From the NCBI RefSeq assembly GCF_015277815.1, contig NZ_CP063813.1, positions 1,984,001 through 2,048,000 of the forward strand: a DNA stretch of 64,000 nucleotides, given 5' to 3'. Positions 7,849 through 16,312 of the stretch are shown here, one piece after another (position 1 is the stretch's first letter; each line of letters starts with the position of its first letter). This stretch comes from Microbacterium atlanticum (GTDB lineage: Bacteria > Actinomycetota > Actinomycetes > Actinomycetales > Microbacteriaceae). Position numbers and translations under genes: made by a program. A model generated the notes under the pieces. It saw nothing but the letters and a program-made list of their open reading frames with translations, ran no database searches and was not told where the DNA came from.

Positions 7849-8844
7849 TCAGCGCGCGCGGCGCGTCCACGCCTGCAGCTTGTCCAGCGGCCACGTCGTG
7901 ACGATGCGCTCGGCCGGCACCCCCAGGCGCTCCGCCCGCTCGGCGCCGTAGTCCAGCAGCGAGAGCTGTCCGGGCGCATGCGCGTCGGAGTCGATGGAGA
8001 AGAGGCATCCGATCTCCAGCGCCAGCGTCATGAGCTCGTCGGGCGGGTCCTGCCGCTCGGGACGCGAGTTGATCTCCACCGCGACGCCGTGCTCGGCGCA
8101 CGCCTCGAACACCGCGCGCGCGTCGAACGTCGACGGCGGCCGCGTGCCGCGGGACCCTTCGACGAGCCGCCCGGTCACATGCCCGAGCACATCGACGTGC
8201 CGGGTGCGCGCCGCAGCGACCAGCCGGCGCGTCATGGGTCCGCGCTCCATGCGCAGCTTGGAGTGGGCCGACGCGACCACGACATCGAGTTCGTCGAGCA
8301 GCTCCGGCTGCTGATCGAGCGCACCGTCCTCGAGGATGTCGACCTCGATGCCTGACAGCAGCGTGAATCCGTCGCCGCTCATGCCCGCGACGACCTCGAG
8401 CTGCGCCCGCAGCCGCTCGGGCGAAAGCCCGTTCGCGACGCGGAGGCGGGGTGAATGGTCGGTCAGCGCGAGGTACTCGTGTCCGAGCGCGCGCGCGGCG
8501 TCCACCATGAGGTCGATCGAGGTCAGGCCGTCCGACCAGTCGCTGTGCGAGTGGAGGTCGCCGCGCAGCAGCGGCCGCAGCGTCGAGGTCCGCTGCACAC
8601 CCGCCCGTTCACGCAGGTCGACGAGGTAGCCCGGCACCTCGCCCGAGAGCGCCTGCTGGATGACCGCGAAGGTGGAGTCACCGATGCCCTTGCGCCGGCG
8701 CAGCGTCGCGGCATCCCGCAGCTCCGCGTCGCTGAGCCCTGCGATCGCATCGGCCGCGGCCCGGAACGCCTTCGACTTGTACCGCGACGAACGCTCCCGC
8801 TCGAGGAGCGTGGCGATCTCGACGAGCGCGTCGTGCGGATTCAC
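7849..8844 (-). CDS. PHP-domain phosphoesterase
   Basis: A 331-residue protein. Residues 1-90 form a helical region with RRRKGIGDSTFAVIQ, a helix-hairpin-helix-like DNA contact as in family X polymerases. Then GDLHSHSDWSDG is the first metal motif of the PHP domain, followed by ALTDHS, SGIEVDIL, VASAHSK, GHVTG, EINS and FSIDSDAHA. All the usual metal histidines and aspartates are present. The layout matches the C-terminal part of PolX without the polymerase domain. Likely roles are DNA-end phosphoesterase or small phosphate ester hydrolase. GTG 8844 follows the membrane gene by 15 bases, suggesting one transcript. Confidence 0.84.
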   Translation of the reverse strand: MNPHDALVEIATLLERERSSRYKSKAFRAAADAIAGLSDAELRDAATLRRRKGIGDSTFAVIQQALSGEVPGYLVDLRERAGVQRTSTLRPLLRGDLHSHSDWSDGLTSIDLMVDAARALGHEYLALTDHSPRLRVANGLSPERLRAQLEVVAGMSGDGFTLLSGIEVDILEDGALDQQPELLDELDVVVASAHSKLRMERGPMTRRLVAAARTRHVDVLGHVTGRLVEGSRGTRPPSTFDARAVFEACAEHGVAVEINSRPERQDPPDELMTLALEIGCLFSIDSDAHAPGQLSLLDYGAERAERLGVPAERIVTTWPLDKLQAWTRRAR

Positions 8845-8859
8845 GCGCGGTGGCGAGCG

Positions 8860-9348
8860 TCAGACGACATTCGCGCGCCGGATGACGACCGGCACGCTCG
8901 CGAGGCGATGGATGGCCCACCCGAAGAGGATGGCGAGCACGCCCATGCCGGCCGCGAAGAGCGCGACGCCGTACGCGACGACGGAGGTGAACAGCGATGC
9001 CCGCAGGAACGATGCCTGCATGACCGTCGCCCGCACCGGGTCGTCCTGATCGAGCTCGGCGTACGTCTGGCCGCCGGAGGCTTCGAGCGCGTGCTTGTTG
9101 ATGATGTCGGCCTGCACGTAGGCGGTGAAGGGTCCCGTGACCTGCTGCCCCTGGAACGCCACCGCGTCGTCGGGGATCGTGATGTTCTCCGCCGTCAGCT
9201 GGCTGGTGACGGCGATCCAGGCGATGATCGCGACCACGATCAGAAGGATGCCTCCGACGATCCCGAGGATGCCGACCGCCTTCACCAGCCCGACCTTCTT
9301 CTCCGGGGGTTCGATCACGTCGGCGGTGCGGGGCTCTTCCTGACTCAT
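8860..9348 (-). CDS. Two-helix membrane protein of unknown function
   Basis: A 162-residue protein with an acidic N-terminal tail, a first membrane helix at about residues 21-48 (KAVGILGIVGGILLIVVA), an extracytoplasmic loop of about 70 residues, and a second helix at about 119-143. The loop contains ITIPDDAVAFQGQQVTGPF and QADIINKHALE, a pattern I know from actinobacterial membrane proteins often mislabelled as LigA. No enzyme motif is present, so I give no function. ATG 9348 has a strong GAGGAGG site. It is 15 bases ahead of the PHP gene. Confidence 0.8.
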   Translation of the reverse strand: MSQEEPRTADVIEPPEKKVGLVKAVGILGIVGGILLIVVAIIAWIAVTSQLTAENITIPDDAVAFQGQQVTGPFTAYVQADIINKHALEASGGQTYAELDQDDPVRATVMQASFLRASLFTSVVAYGVALFAAGMGVLAILFGWAIHRLASVPVVIRRANVV

Positions 9349-9444
9349 GCTGCCTCCTCGGAACGGCACATCGTGAGCCACACGGTAGCGCCGACGGCGC
9401 GGACCGCGGAAGACCACACGCCGGGCAGCGGCGGGGGTCAGAGA

Positions 9445-10506
9445 TCAGGCCGCGAACGACCGCGTCGCCTCGACCCAGCGGTCGAGGGTCGCTGCCGCCG
9501 CGCCGGTGTCGATGGCCAGCGCGGCGTCGTCGCGCGCCTCGGCGAGACGTTCCAGGATGGGGCGCTGCACCTGAGTGGCGTCGCGGAAGAGCCGGTACGC
9601 CACCATCCCCGCTGCGGCATTGAGAAGCACGATGTCGCGCACCGCGCCCTCCTCGCCGTCGAGCACGCGCCGCACCACACCCGCGTTGTGCACCGGGTCG
9701 CCGCCGAGCAGGTCGTCGATGTCTGCCAACGGGATGCCGAGATCGCGGGGGTCGAGGTCGTGCTCGTGGATGTCGCCGCGGCTGACCTCCCACAGCCGGC
9801 TGTGACCGGTCGTGGTGAGCTCGTCCAGCCCGTCGTCGCCGCGGAAGACCAGCGCCGTCGCGCCACGCGTGCGGAACACGCCGGTGATGAGGGGCACGCG
9901 ATCCAGGTGTGCGACGCCGACCGCGTTGGCCTCGGCGCGTGCCGGGTTGCACAGCGGACCGAGGAAGTTGAACACCGTCGGCACGCCGAGCTCGGCGCGC
10001 GTCGCGCCGGCATGCCGGAAGCCGGGGTGAAAGGCCGCCGCGAAGGCGAACGTGATGCCGGCGCGCGACAGCGTCTCGGCGACGGCGTCCGGCGAGAGGG
10101 TGAGGTCGACGCCGAGCGCGCCGAGCACGTCCGACGATCCCGACGACGAGCTGGCCGCCTTGTTGCCGTGCTTGACGACGGGGATACCGGATGCCGCGGC
10201 CACCAGCGCAGACATGGTCGAGACGTTGACGGTGCCGAACCGGTCGCCGCCGGTGCCGACGATGTCGAGCACCGCGGCGTCGACGGGCAGCGGCAAGGCT
10301 GCCTCCAGGATCGCGTCGCGGAAGCCGACGATCTCATCGACGGTCTCGCCCTTGGCCCGGAGCGCGACGAGGAATCCGGCCAGCTGCGAGGGCGTGGCGC
10401 TTCCCGACATGATCTGCCTCATCGCCCACGTGGACTCCGAGACGCTCAGGTCGCGTCGCTCGAGCAGGGACGTCAGGATCGCCGGCCAGGTGTACAACTC
10501 CGCCAT
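9445..10506 (-). CDS. trpD: Anthranilate phosphoribosyltransferase
   Basis: A 353-residue enzyme of tryptophan synthesis that joins anthranilate to PRPP. Near residue 85 is DIVGTGGDRFGTVNVST, the PRPP and anthranilate site; KHGNKAASSSSGSSDVLGALG follows, and FNFLGPLCNPA marks the C-terminal domain. The length is typical. ATG 10506 lies 8 bases behind TAGGCT with no ribosome site, so the mRNA is probably leaderless. It is divergent from ctaE, the same arrangement as in Mycobacterium tuberculosis. No other trp gene is in the window. Confidence 0.96.
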   Translation of the reverse strand: MAELYTWPAILTSLLERRDLSVSESTWAMRQIMSGSATPSQLAGFLVALRAKGETVDEIVGFRDAILEAALPLPVDAAVLDIVGTGGDRFGTVNVSTMSALVAAASGIPVVKHGNKAASSSSGSSDVLGALGVDLTLSPDAVAETLSRAGITFAFAAAFHPGFRHAGATRAELGVPTVFNFLGPLCNPARAEANAVGVAHLDRVPLITGVFRTRGATALVFRGDDGLDELTTTGHSRLWEVSRGDIHEHDLDPRDLGIPLADIDDLLGGDPVHNAGVVRRVLDGEEGAVRDIVLLNAAAGMVAYRLFRDATQVQRPILERLAEARDDAALAIDTGAAAATLDRWVEATRSFAA

Positions 10507-10702
10507 AGCGAAGAAGCCTAGCCGGGGCCGCAGATCGCAACCCTTTCGTGACACGGCGTCCCGTCCACGGTGAATCGGGGTCTTCACCTCGCATTCCCGG
10601 CGACCTGTCACCGAACTCTTAGGTTCTCCTTAGTTCATCTCCGTCGAAAGAGATGCCCCGCGGTGCGAAACTCTCCCCTCTGGATCGGCCATAATGGGGA
10701 GC
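10507..10702. promoter_or_regulatory. Divergent trpD / ctaE promoter region
   Basis: A TAGGCT box on the minus strand lies 8 bases before trpD, and CATAAT at 10690-10695 lies 7 bases before the proposed GTG of ctaE. Both fit leaderless transcripts. Between them, CTTAGGTTCTCCTTAG around 10617-10633 is a short direct repeat of CTTAG and could bind a regulator; no factor can be named. Confidence 0.5.
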
Positions 10703-11335
10703 GTGACGACCTCCACAGCGACCTACTCCCAGGCCATGCGGTCCGTCAAGCGGCCGGATCCGGTCGCTGTCGGCACGATCGTGTGGCTCGGCAGCGAGGT
10801 GATGTTCTTCGCGGGACTGTTCGCGATCTACTTCACCCTCCGCAGCACCTCGCCCGATCTGTGGGCCGAGGAGACGCAGCTGCTGAACATCCCGTACGCG
10901 ACTGTCAACACGATCATCCTCGTGCTGTCGTCGGTCACGTGCCAGATGGGTGTGTTCGCCGCCGAGCGGTTCCAGCCGTACTCGACGAAGAAGCGCGGGT
11001 GGCTCGGCTGGGGCATGGTCGAGTGGTTCTGGCTGACGTTCGCGCTCGGCGCGATCTTCGTCTCGGGCCAGGTGTGGGAGTACGCCCAGCTCGTCGCCGA
11101 GGGCATGCCGATCACCGCCAACGCCTACGCGTCGGCCTTCTACCTGACCACCGGCTTCCACGCGCTGCACGTCACCGGCGGGCTGATCGCGTTCCTGCTG
11201 GTGATCGGCCGCGCCTACGCGGTCAAGAACTTCGGGCGCAAGGAGATGACGTCCTCGATCGTGGTGTCGTACTACTGGCACTTCGTCGACGTCGTCTGGA
11301 TCGCCCTCTTCCTCGTCATCTACTTCCTCAAGTGA
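10703..11335 (+). CDS. ctaE: Cytochrome c oxidase subunit III
   Basis: A 210-residue membrane protein with five helices. [20 protein letters not shown] at the start and the C-terminal [16 protein letters not shown] segment ([16 protein letters not shown]) and [14 protein letters not shown] are hallmark subunit III sequences. It is part of the aa3-type terminal oxidase. GTG 10703 is preferred over ATG 10694 because CATAAT would place the transcription start on that GTG. It leads the ctaE-qcrC-qcrA-qcrB operon; qcrC begins within 25 bases. The other oxidase subunits are on the opposite strand at 15.8-19 kb. Confidence 0.95.
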   Translation: MTTSTATYSQAMRSVKRPDPVAVGTIVWLGSEVMFFAGLFAIYFTLRSTSPDLWAEETQLLNIPYATVNTIILVLSSVTCQMGVFAAERFQPYSTKKRGWLGWGMVEWFWLTFALGAIFVSGQVWEYAQLVAEGMPITANAYASAFYLTTGFHALHVTGGLIAFLLVIGRAYAVKNFGRKEMTSSIVVSYYWHFVDVVWIALFLVIYFLK

Positions 11336-11355
11336 GAGCGGAGCTGAACCCCGAC

Positions 11356-12159
11356 ATGGCACGAGAGACCACGCGCCGCTCGAAAGGCCGCCGCAGCCCC
11401 TGGGCCGCCGCCGCACTGATCGGCATCGGCCTGCTCATCACCGGAGGCGTCTACGCCGGCGCGTCCGCCGCGATGGCTGCCACGACCCCCGAGACGGCGG
11501 TGAACTCCGCACTGACCGTCGAGGACGGCGAGCGGCTGTTCCAGGCCAACTGCGCCACGTGCCACGGGCTCGACGTGCAGGGCACCGAGGACGGCCCGTC
11601 GCTCTACGGCGTCGGCGAGCTCGCGGTGCACTTCCAGATGAGCACCGGCCGCATGCCGCTGCAGATGCAGGGGCCGCAGGCTCCGCAGAAGCCGGTGCAG
11701 TTCACCGACGAGCAGATCGCGGCGATCGGCGCGTACGTCCAGTCGATCGCCCCCGGCCCCACCTACCCCGACGAAGAGGTCCTGGATGGCCAGGGCGACG
11801 TGAGCGAGGGCGGCGAGCTCTTCCGCATCAACTGCGCGATGTGCCACAACGTCGCCGGCGCGGGCGGCGCGCTGACGGAGGGCAAGTACGCCCCCGCCCT
11901 GCACACCACGACCCCCCTCAACATGTACGCGGCCATGGTCACCGGTCCGCAGAACATGCCGGTGTTCAACGACATGACGCTGACCACCGAAGAGAAGCGC
12001 GACATCATCACGTACCTGCTCTACCTGCAGGACGAGCCGTCGCCCGGGGGCTTCACGCTCGGCTCACTCGGTCCCGTATCCGAGGGCCTGTTCATCTGGA
12101 TCTTCGGCATCGGCTCGCTGATCGCCCTCACCGTGTGGATCACGGCGAAGTCCAACTGA
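11356..12159 (+). CDS. qcrC: Di-heme cytochrome c subunit of the bc1 complex
   Basis: A 267-residue membrane-anchored cytochrome c with two CxxCH heme motifs, CATCH near residue 60 and CAMCH near residue 157. There is one N-terminal membrane helix and one at the C-terminus (LFIWIFGIGSLIALTVW). Two c-type hemes are the actinobacterial arrangement, where QcrC passes electrons directly to the aa3 oxidase in a supercomplex without soluble cytochrome c. ATG 11356 is used; an in-frame GTG at 11332 overlaps the ctaE stop as GTGA and would add eight residues, so the start is not settled. Confidence 0.95.
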   Translation: MARETTRRSKGRRSPWAAAALIGIGLLITGGVYAGASAAMAATTPETAVNSALTVEDGERLFQANCATCHGLDVQGTEDGPSLYGVGELAVHFQMSTGRMPLQMQGPQAPQKPVQFTDEQIAAIGAYVQSIAPGPTYPDEEVLDGQGDVSEGGELFRINCAMCHNVAGAGGALTEGKYAPALHTTTPLNMYAAMVTGPQNMPVFNDMTLTTEEKRDIITYLLYLQDEPSPGGFTLGSLGPVSEGLFIWIFGIGSLIALTVWITAKSN

Positions 12160-12196
12160 TAGTCGAACGCAAGACGCAATACTGACGAGGAGCAGC

Positions 12197-13276
12197 ATGG
12201 CCCACGAGGACGACCCGCTCGAGCACGAGAGGGCTTCCTGGAAGCCCTCCCCCGGGCTCGCCGTGGCGGTCACCGACCCGGTGCGCAACCCGGAGCTCCC
12301 TCCGCATCGCGAGCGGATGACCGACAAGGACCCCGTCGCGATGCGGCGGGCCGTGCGCACGGTCTACACGCTCTTCTACCTGTCGATCGCCGGCAGCATC
12401 TGGGCCATCGCCGCCTACATGCTCTTCCCGATCGAGAGCGGCCGGATGGCCGACATCCGCGCCAACAACCTCTTCATCGGTCTCGGCATCGGCCTCGCGC
12501 TTCTCGCGATCGGCATCGCGGTCATCCACTGGTCGAAGGCCGTGATGTCCGACAAGGAGTTCATCGAGCCCCGCCACGCGACCCGCGGACGCGACACGAC
12601 GCGTCAGGCGGCGATCAAGGCCTTCGCCGACGCGAACGAGGAGTCCGGGTTCGGCCGTCGCACGATGATCCGGAACGGTCTCTTCGCGGCGCTCGCGGCC
12701 TCGATCGTGCCCGGCGTGGTCCTGTTCCGCGGTCTGGCGCCCTTCAACACCCCCGAGAACCCGCACGCGGGCGATCCGGTCTTCCTCCTCGAGCACACCA
12801 TGTGGGAAGAGGGCATGCGCCTCGCGCACGACCCGACCGGAGAGCCCATCCGTGCCGCGGACCTCACGCTCGGCTCCGCCGTCCACGTGATCCCCGAGCC
12901 TCTCGCCGAGCTCTCGCACGAGGAGGGCTACCTCGAGGAGAAGGCCAAGGCTCTCGTGCTGCTGGTCCGTCTGCTCCCCGAGCAGCTCATCGAGACCGAC
13001 GAGCGCAAGGACTGGTCGTACAACGGCATCGTCGCGTACTCCAAGGTCTGCACGCACGTCGGCTGCCCTGTCGCTCTGTACGAGCAGCAGACGCACCACC
13101 TGCTGTGCCCCTGCCACCAGTCGCAGTTCGACGTCACCGACCAGGCCAAGGTCATCTTCGGCCCGGCCGCGCGTCCGCTGCCTCAGCTGCCCATCACCGT
13201 CGATGACGAGGGCTACCTCGTCGCGCGGAGCGACTTCACCGAGCCCGTCGGTCCGAGCTTCTGGGAGCGTCATTGA
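12197..13276 (+). CDS. qcrA: Rieske iron-sulfur subunit of the bc1 complex
   Basis: A 359-residue protein. Three membrane helices (about residues 53-77, 88-112 and 155-175) precede the Rieske domain. The cluster ligands are in CTHVGCPV and CPCHQS near residues 285-310. The extra helices and long N-terminus are typical of actinobacterial QcrA rather than mitochondrial Rieske proteins. Electrons pass from menaquinol to the 2Fe-2S cluster and on to QcrC. ATG 12197 has GAGGAGCAGC upstream. Its TGA overlaps the TTG start of qcrB. Confidence 0.96.
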   Translation: MAHEDDPLEHERASWKPSPGLAVAVTDPVRNPELPPHRERMTDKDPVAMRRAVRTVYTLFYLSIAGSIWAIAAYMLFPIESGRMADIRANNLFIGLGIGLALLAIGIAVIHWSKAVMSDKEFIEPRHATRGRDTTRQAAIKAFADANEESGFGRRTMIRNGLFAALAASIVPGVVLFRGLAPFNTPENPHAGDPVFLLEHTMWEEGMRLAHDPTGEPIRAADLTLGSAVHVIPEPLAELSHEEGYLEEKAKALVLLVRLLPEQLIETDERKDWSYNGIVAYSKVCTHVGCPVALYEQQTHHLLCPCHQSQFDVTDQAKVIFGPAARPLPQLPITVDDEGYLVARSDFTEPVGPSFWERH

Positions 13277-15132
13277 GTACCACTCACCCCACCGAGAACG
13301 TCACTCGGGAGCCGGCGGTCTCACCCGGGCCGCTGCCGCCGCGTGACAAGCCGCTGGGCGGCCGCTTCATCGGCGCGACCGCCAACTACATCGACGAGCG
13401 CACGAGCCTTTCCGGTTTCGTCAAGGAGCTCGGCCGCAAGATCTTCCCCGACCACTGGTCGTTCATGCTGGGCGAGATCGCGATGTGGGCCTTCGTCGTC
13501 GTGCTCCTGTCGGGCACGTTCCTGACGTTCTTCTTCCAGGCGTCGATGACCGAGACGCACTACAACGGCGCCTACCTCCCGATGCGCGGCATCGAGATGT
13601 CGGCGGCGATGGCCTCGACGCTCGAGATCTCCTTCGACCTGCGTGGCGGCCTGCTCGTGCGGCAGATCCACCACTGGGCCGCGCTGGTGTTCATCGCCGG
13701 CATCGGCGTGCACATGCTGCGCGTGTTCTTCACCGGCGCGTTCCGCAAGCCGCGTGAGCTCAACTGGGTCATCGGCTTCGTCATGTTCGTCCTCGCGATG
13801 GGCGAGGGCTTCACCGGCTACTCGCTCCCCGACGACGTGCTCTCGGGCAACGGCCTGCGCATCATCGACGGCATGATCAAGGGCATCCCGCTGATCGGCA
13901 CGTGGACCTCGTTCCTGCTGTTCGGCGGCGAGTTCCCGGGCACCGCCATCGTCGGCCGTCTCTACACGCTGCACATCCTGCTGCTGCCCGCGATCCTCGT
14001 CGCCCTGCTGGTGGTCCATCTCATGCTGATGGTCATCAACAAGCACACGCAGTTCGCCGGCCCCGCGCGCACGAACAGCAACGTCGTCGGCTACCCGATG
14101 ATGCCGGTCTACATGTCGAAGATGGGCGGCTTCCTGTTCATCACGTTCGGCGTCATCGTGCTCATCGCCTCGCTGTTCACGATCAACCCGATCTGGAACT
14201 ACGGCCCGTACGACCCGTCCCCGGTGTCGGCCGGCACCCAGCCCGACTGGTACATCGGATTCGCGGACGGCATGCTGCGCCTCATCCCGCCGGGATGGGA
14301 GGTCGTGTTCCTCGACCGCACCTGGTCGTTCAACATCCTCGTTCCGCTGGGCGTCATCGGCGTCTTCCTGCTGCTCGTCATCATCTACCCCTTCATCGAG
14401 GCATGGGTGACCGGCGACAAGCGCGAGCACCACATCGCCCAGCGCCCGCGCAACGCGGCCACCCGCACCGCCATCGGCGCCGCCGGTGTGACGTTCTACG
14501 CGGTCATGTGGGCGGCGGCGTCGTCCGACATCATCGCCACGCACTTCTGGCTGACCATGGAGGGCGTCATCCACACCCTCCAGGTGCTGCTGATCATCGG
14601 CCCGATCATCGCCTACTTCGTCACCAAGCGCATCTGCATCGCGCTGCAGAAGAAGGACCGCGAGATCCTGCTGCACGGCTACGAGTCGGGTCGCATCGTG
14701 CGCCTCCCGGGCGGCGAGTACATCGAGGTGCACCAGCCGGTCGACGAGTACGAGCGCTTCCGGCTCGCCGACGTCGACTCGTACGAGCCGCTGGTCGTGC
14801 GCCCGAATGCCAAGGGGCGCATCCCGTGGCACGAGAACCTCCGCGCGTCCATCTCGCGCTGGTTCTTCGAGGACCGCCTCACGCCCGTCACGCAGAGCGA
14901 GCTCGACGCGGCGGTCGCCCACCAGCAGCACAACCTCGAGCACATCGCCGCCGAAGAGGACCTCGAGTTGCAGGGAGCGCACGAGCGCGCCGGTGTGCCG
15001 GACGCCCCGCACAAGCCGATCGACGATGGGCGCAACTCCGAGACGGCTGTGCGCCCCTCGAACGTGATCGTCCCCGAACCGGAGGCCGGCACGAAGCCGC
15101 CGCGCAACCGCGAGAAGGAGCGCGACTCGTAG
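13273..15132 (+). CDS. qcrB: Cytochrome b subunit of the bc1 complex
   Basis: A 619-residue cytochrome b. RQIHHWAALVFIAGIGVHMLR and LHILLLPAILVALLVVHLML hold the heme-ligand histidine pairs; the quinol-site PDWY appears in TQPDWYIGFADG. The roughly 110-residue hydrophilic C-terminal extension is normal for actinobacteria and is absent from mitochondrial homologues. The start is TTG 13273, overlapping the qcrA stop as TTGA with GGGAGCG just ahead; no ATG or GTG nearby fits. It is the last gene of the operon and is followed by a strong palindromic terminator at 15152. Confidence 0.95.
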   Translation: MSTTHPTENVTREPAVSPGPLPPRDKPLGGRFIGATANYIDERTSLSGFVKELGRKIFPDHWSFMLGEIAMWAFVVVLLSGTFLTFFFQASMTETHYNGAYLPMRGIEMSAAMASTLEISFDLRGGLLVRQIHHWAALVFIAGIGVHMLRVFFTGAFRKPRELNWVIGFVMFVLAMGEGFTGYSLPDDVLSGNGLRIIDGMIKGIPLIGTWTSFLLFGGEFPGTAIVGRLYTLHILLLPAILVALLVVHLMLMVINKHTQFAGPARTNSNVVGYPMMPVYMSKMGGFLFITFGVIVLIASLFTINPIWNYGPYDPSPVSAGTQPDWYIGFADGMLRLIPPGWEVVFLDRTWSFNILVPLGVIGVFLLLVIIYPFIEAWVTGDKREHHIAQRPRNAATRTAIGAAGVTFYAVMWAAASSDIIATHFWLTMEGVIHTLQVLLIIGPIIAYFVTKRICIALQKKDREILLHGYESGRIVRLPGGEYIEVHQPVDEYERFRLADVDSYEPLVVRPNAKGRIPWHENLRASISRWFFEDRLTPVTQSELDAAVAHQQHNLEHIAAEEDLELQGAHERAGVPDAPHKPIDDGRNSETAVRPSNVIVPEPEAGTKPPRNREKERDS

Positions 15133-15151
15133 AGCTCGACGCGTCGACCAT

Positions 15152-15193
15152 CGGATGCCTCGGCACGAACTGCAGTTCGTGCCGAGGCATCCG
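15152..15193. terminator. Perfect 42-base palindrome, terminator-like
   Basis: The 21-base arm beginning CGGATGCCTCGGCACG is followed directly by its exact complement, ending GAGGCATCCG, so 15152-15193 is a perfect palindrome centred on CTGCAG. TCGTTTCCCC follows on the plus strand. It sits 20 bases behind qcrB and should end the ctaE-qcrCAB transcript. Both ends are the GGATGCC word that is common across this window. Confidence 0.8.
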
Positions 15194-15336
15194 TCGTTTC
15201 CCCGCGCGTCGTGCGGGCTGCCGGCGTCGGCCGTCCGAGGGTATCGAAAGATGCCGGGCCGGGAACGGCAGGAATCGCATGTCCTCTGACCGCTGCCCGT
15301 CCGGTCGCGCCGCCGACCCTGGCCTAGCGTGGAGCC

Positions 15337-15756
15337 ATGATCGACGCCCTCTCGTATTTCTCCGCCAAGCTCGCCCTCGAGACCGACGCCTCCGACGTGT
15401 ACGCCGCCCAGAAGGCCGGCGAGCGGTTCACGCTCGTCGACGTGCGCGGTGACGAGGCCTGGAAGCAGGGACGCATCCCCGGCGCTGTCCACGTGCCCTA
15501 CCGGCAGATCGCCGAGCGTGCTCCGCGCGAGATCGACCCGGCGACTCCGGTCGTGGTCTACTGCTGGAGCCCCGGGTGCAACGCCGGCGCCAAGGGCGCG
15601 GTCGAGTTCGCGAAGCTCGGCTACAGCGTCAAGGAGATGATCGGCGGCTACGAGTACTGGGTGCGCGAAGGCCAGCCCGTCGAGAACGCGGAGGGACCGC
15701 TCCCCCGGGTCTTCGACTCCCAGGTCATGGTCGTCCGCGCACCGGTCGCGGGGTGA
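15337..15756 (+). CDS. Rhodanese-domain protein
   Basis: A 139-residue single-domain rhodanese. LVDVRGDEAWKQGRIPGAVHVPY is the conserved first half and VVVYCWSPGCNAG carries the catalytic loop with the active cysteine. Such proteins move sulfane sulfur, for instance to cyanide, thiols or cluster-assembly partners; the acceptor here is unknown. ATG 15337 lies six bases after TAGCGT, so it may be leaderless with its own promoter. It sits between the converging bc1 and oxidase operons, but nothing shows a role in them. Confidence 0.9.
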   Translation: MIDALSYFSAKLALETDASDVYAAQKAGERFTLVDVRGDEAWKQGRIPGAVHVPYRQIAERAPREIDPATPVVVYCWSPGCNAGAKGAVEFAKLGYSVKEMIGGYEYWVREGQPVENAEGPLPRVFDSQVMVVRAPVAG

Positions 15757-15780
15757 CCGGCGACGCGCTGAATGCGAACA

Positions 15781-15811
15781 GAGAGGGCCCCGTCTGAGAC
15801 GGGGCCCTCTC
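15781..15811. terminator. Bidirectional terminator between rhodanese gene and ctaF
   Basis: GAGAGGGCCCCGTCT and its exact complement form a 15-base-pair stem with a one-base centre. The two neighbouring genes converge on it. Flanking T or A runs are weak, so it may work in both directions as a hairpin without a long U tail. Confidence 0.8.
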
Positions 15812-15847
15812 CGTTCGTGCGCCCGGCGACGACGCCGCCGCGACGCG

Positions 15848-16312
15848 TCAGCGCGCGAAGTAGCCGCGGTAGTACTCGTACACCCAGCCGACGATGGCGA
15901 CGACGAAGACCGCGATGCCGATCGGCATCAGCCACGCACCCACGGCGAGGCCGATCATGCCGAGCGCCGCCGAGAAGGCCAGCACGATCGGCCACCACGA
16001 CCACGGGCTGAACTCGCCCAGCTCCGGGTCGCCGTCGTCGATGTCGGCCGTCAGGATGTCTTCGGGCAGCTCGCCGCCCTGCGCCTTGTGCACCTTGCCC
16101 ACGTAGAAGGCGATGAGCGCGGCCATGAAGGCCGTGAACAGCAGCGCGACGCTGCCGACCCACTCGATCGAGAGGGTGATCGTCTCCCACATCTGCTGCC
16201 CGCCGGTCGCATTGGTGTCCCAGTGCGACAGCAGGTTCCAGACGGTGTACATCACCGCGACGACGAAGAAGAAGGCAGCCAGCAGCCACCAGAGTCCGGC
16301 GTTGGTACGCAC
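15848..16312 (-). CDS. ctaF: Cytochrome c oxidase subunit IV, actinobacterial type
   Basis: A 154-residue protein with four membrane helices in two hairpins: WWLLAAFFFVVAVMYTVW near the start, VALLFTAFMAALIAFYVG, then after the segment DGDPELGEFSPWSWWP two more helices ending YEYYRGYFAR. The charged link followed by PWSWWPI is typical of the small CtaF subunit of actinobacterial aa3 oxidase. GTG 16312 directly follows the TAA of ctaD with no gap, and GAGGTG just upstream serves as ribosome site, so it is translationally coupled. Last gene of ctaC-ctaD-ctaF. Confidence 0.93.
   Translation of the reverse strand: MRTNAGLWWLLAAFFFVVAVMYTVWNLLSHWDTNATGGQQMWETITLSIEWVGSVALLFTAFMAALIAFYVGKVHKAQGGELPEDILTADIDDGDPELGEFSPWSWWPIVLAFSAALGMIGLAVGAWLMPIGIAVFVVAIVGWVYEYYRGYFAR

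Noticed and set aside
8860..9348. Annotation as ring-opening dioxygenase LigA
   Set aside because: The name is often copied onto such membrane proteins, but no dioxygenase motif is present, only two membrane helices and a loop.
13321..15492. Open frame of about 723 codons opposite qcrB
   Set aside because: Composition of an antisense shadow; qcrB is fully conserved and the frame crosses the terminator palindrome.
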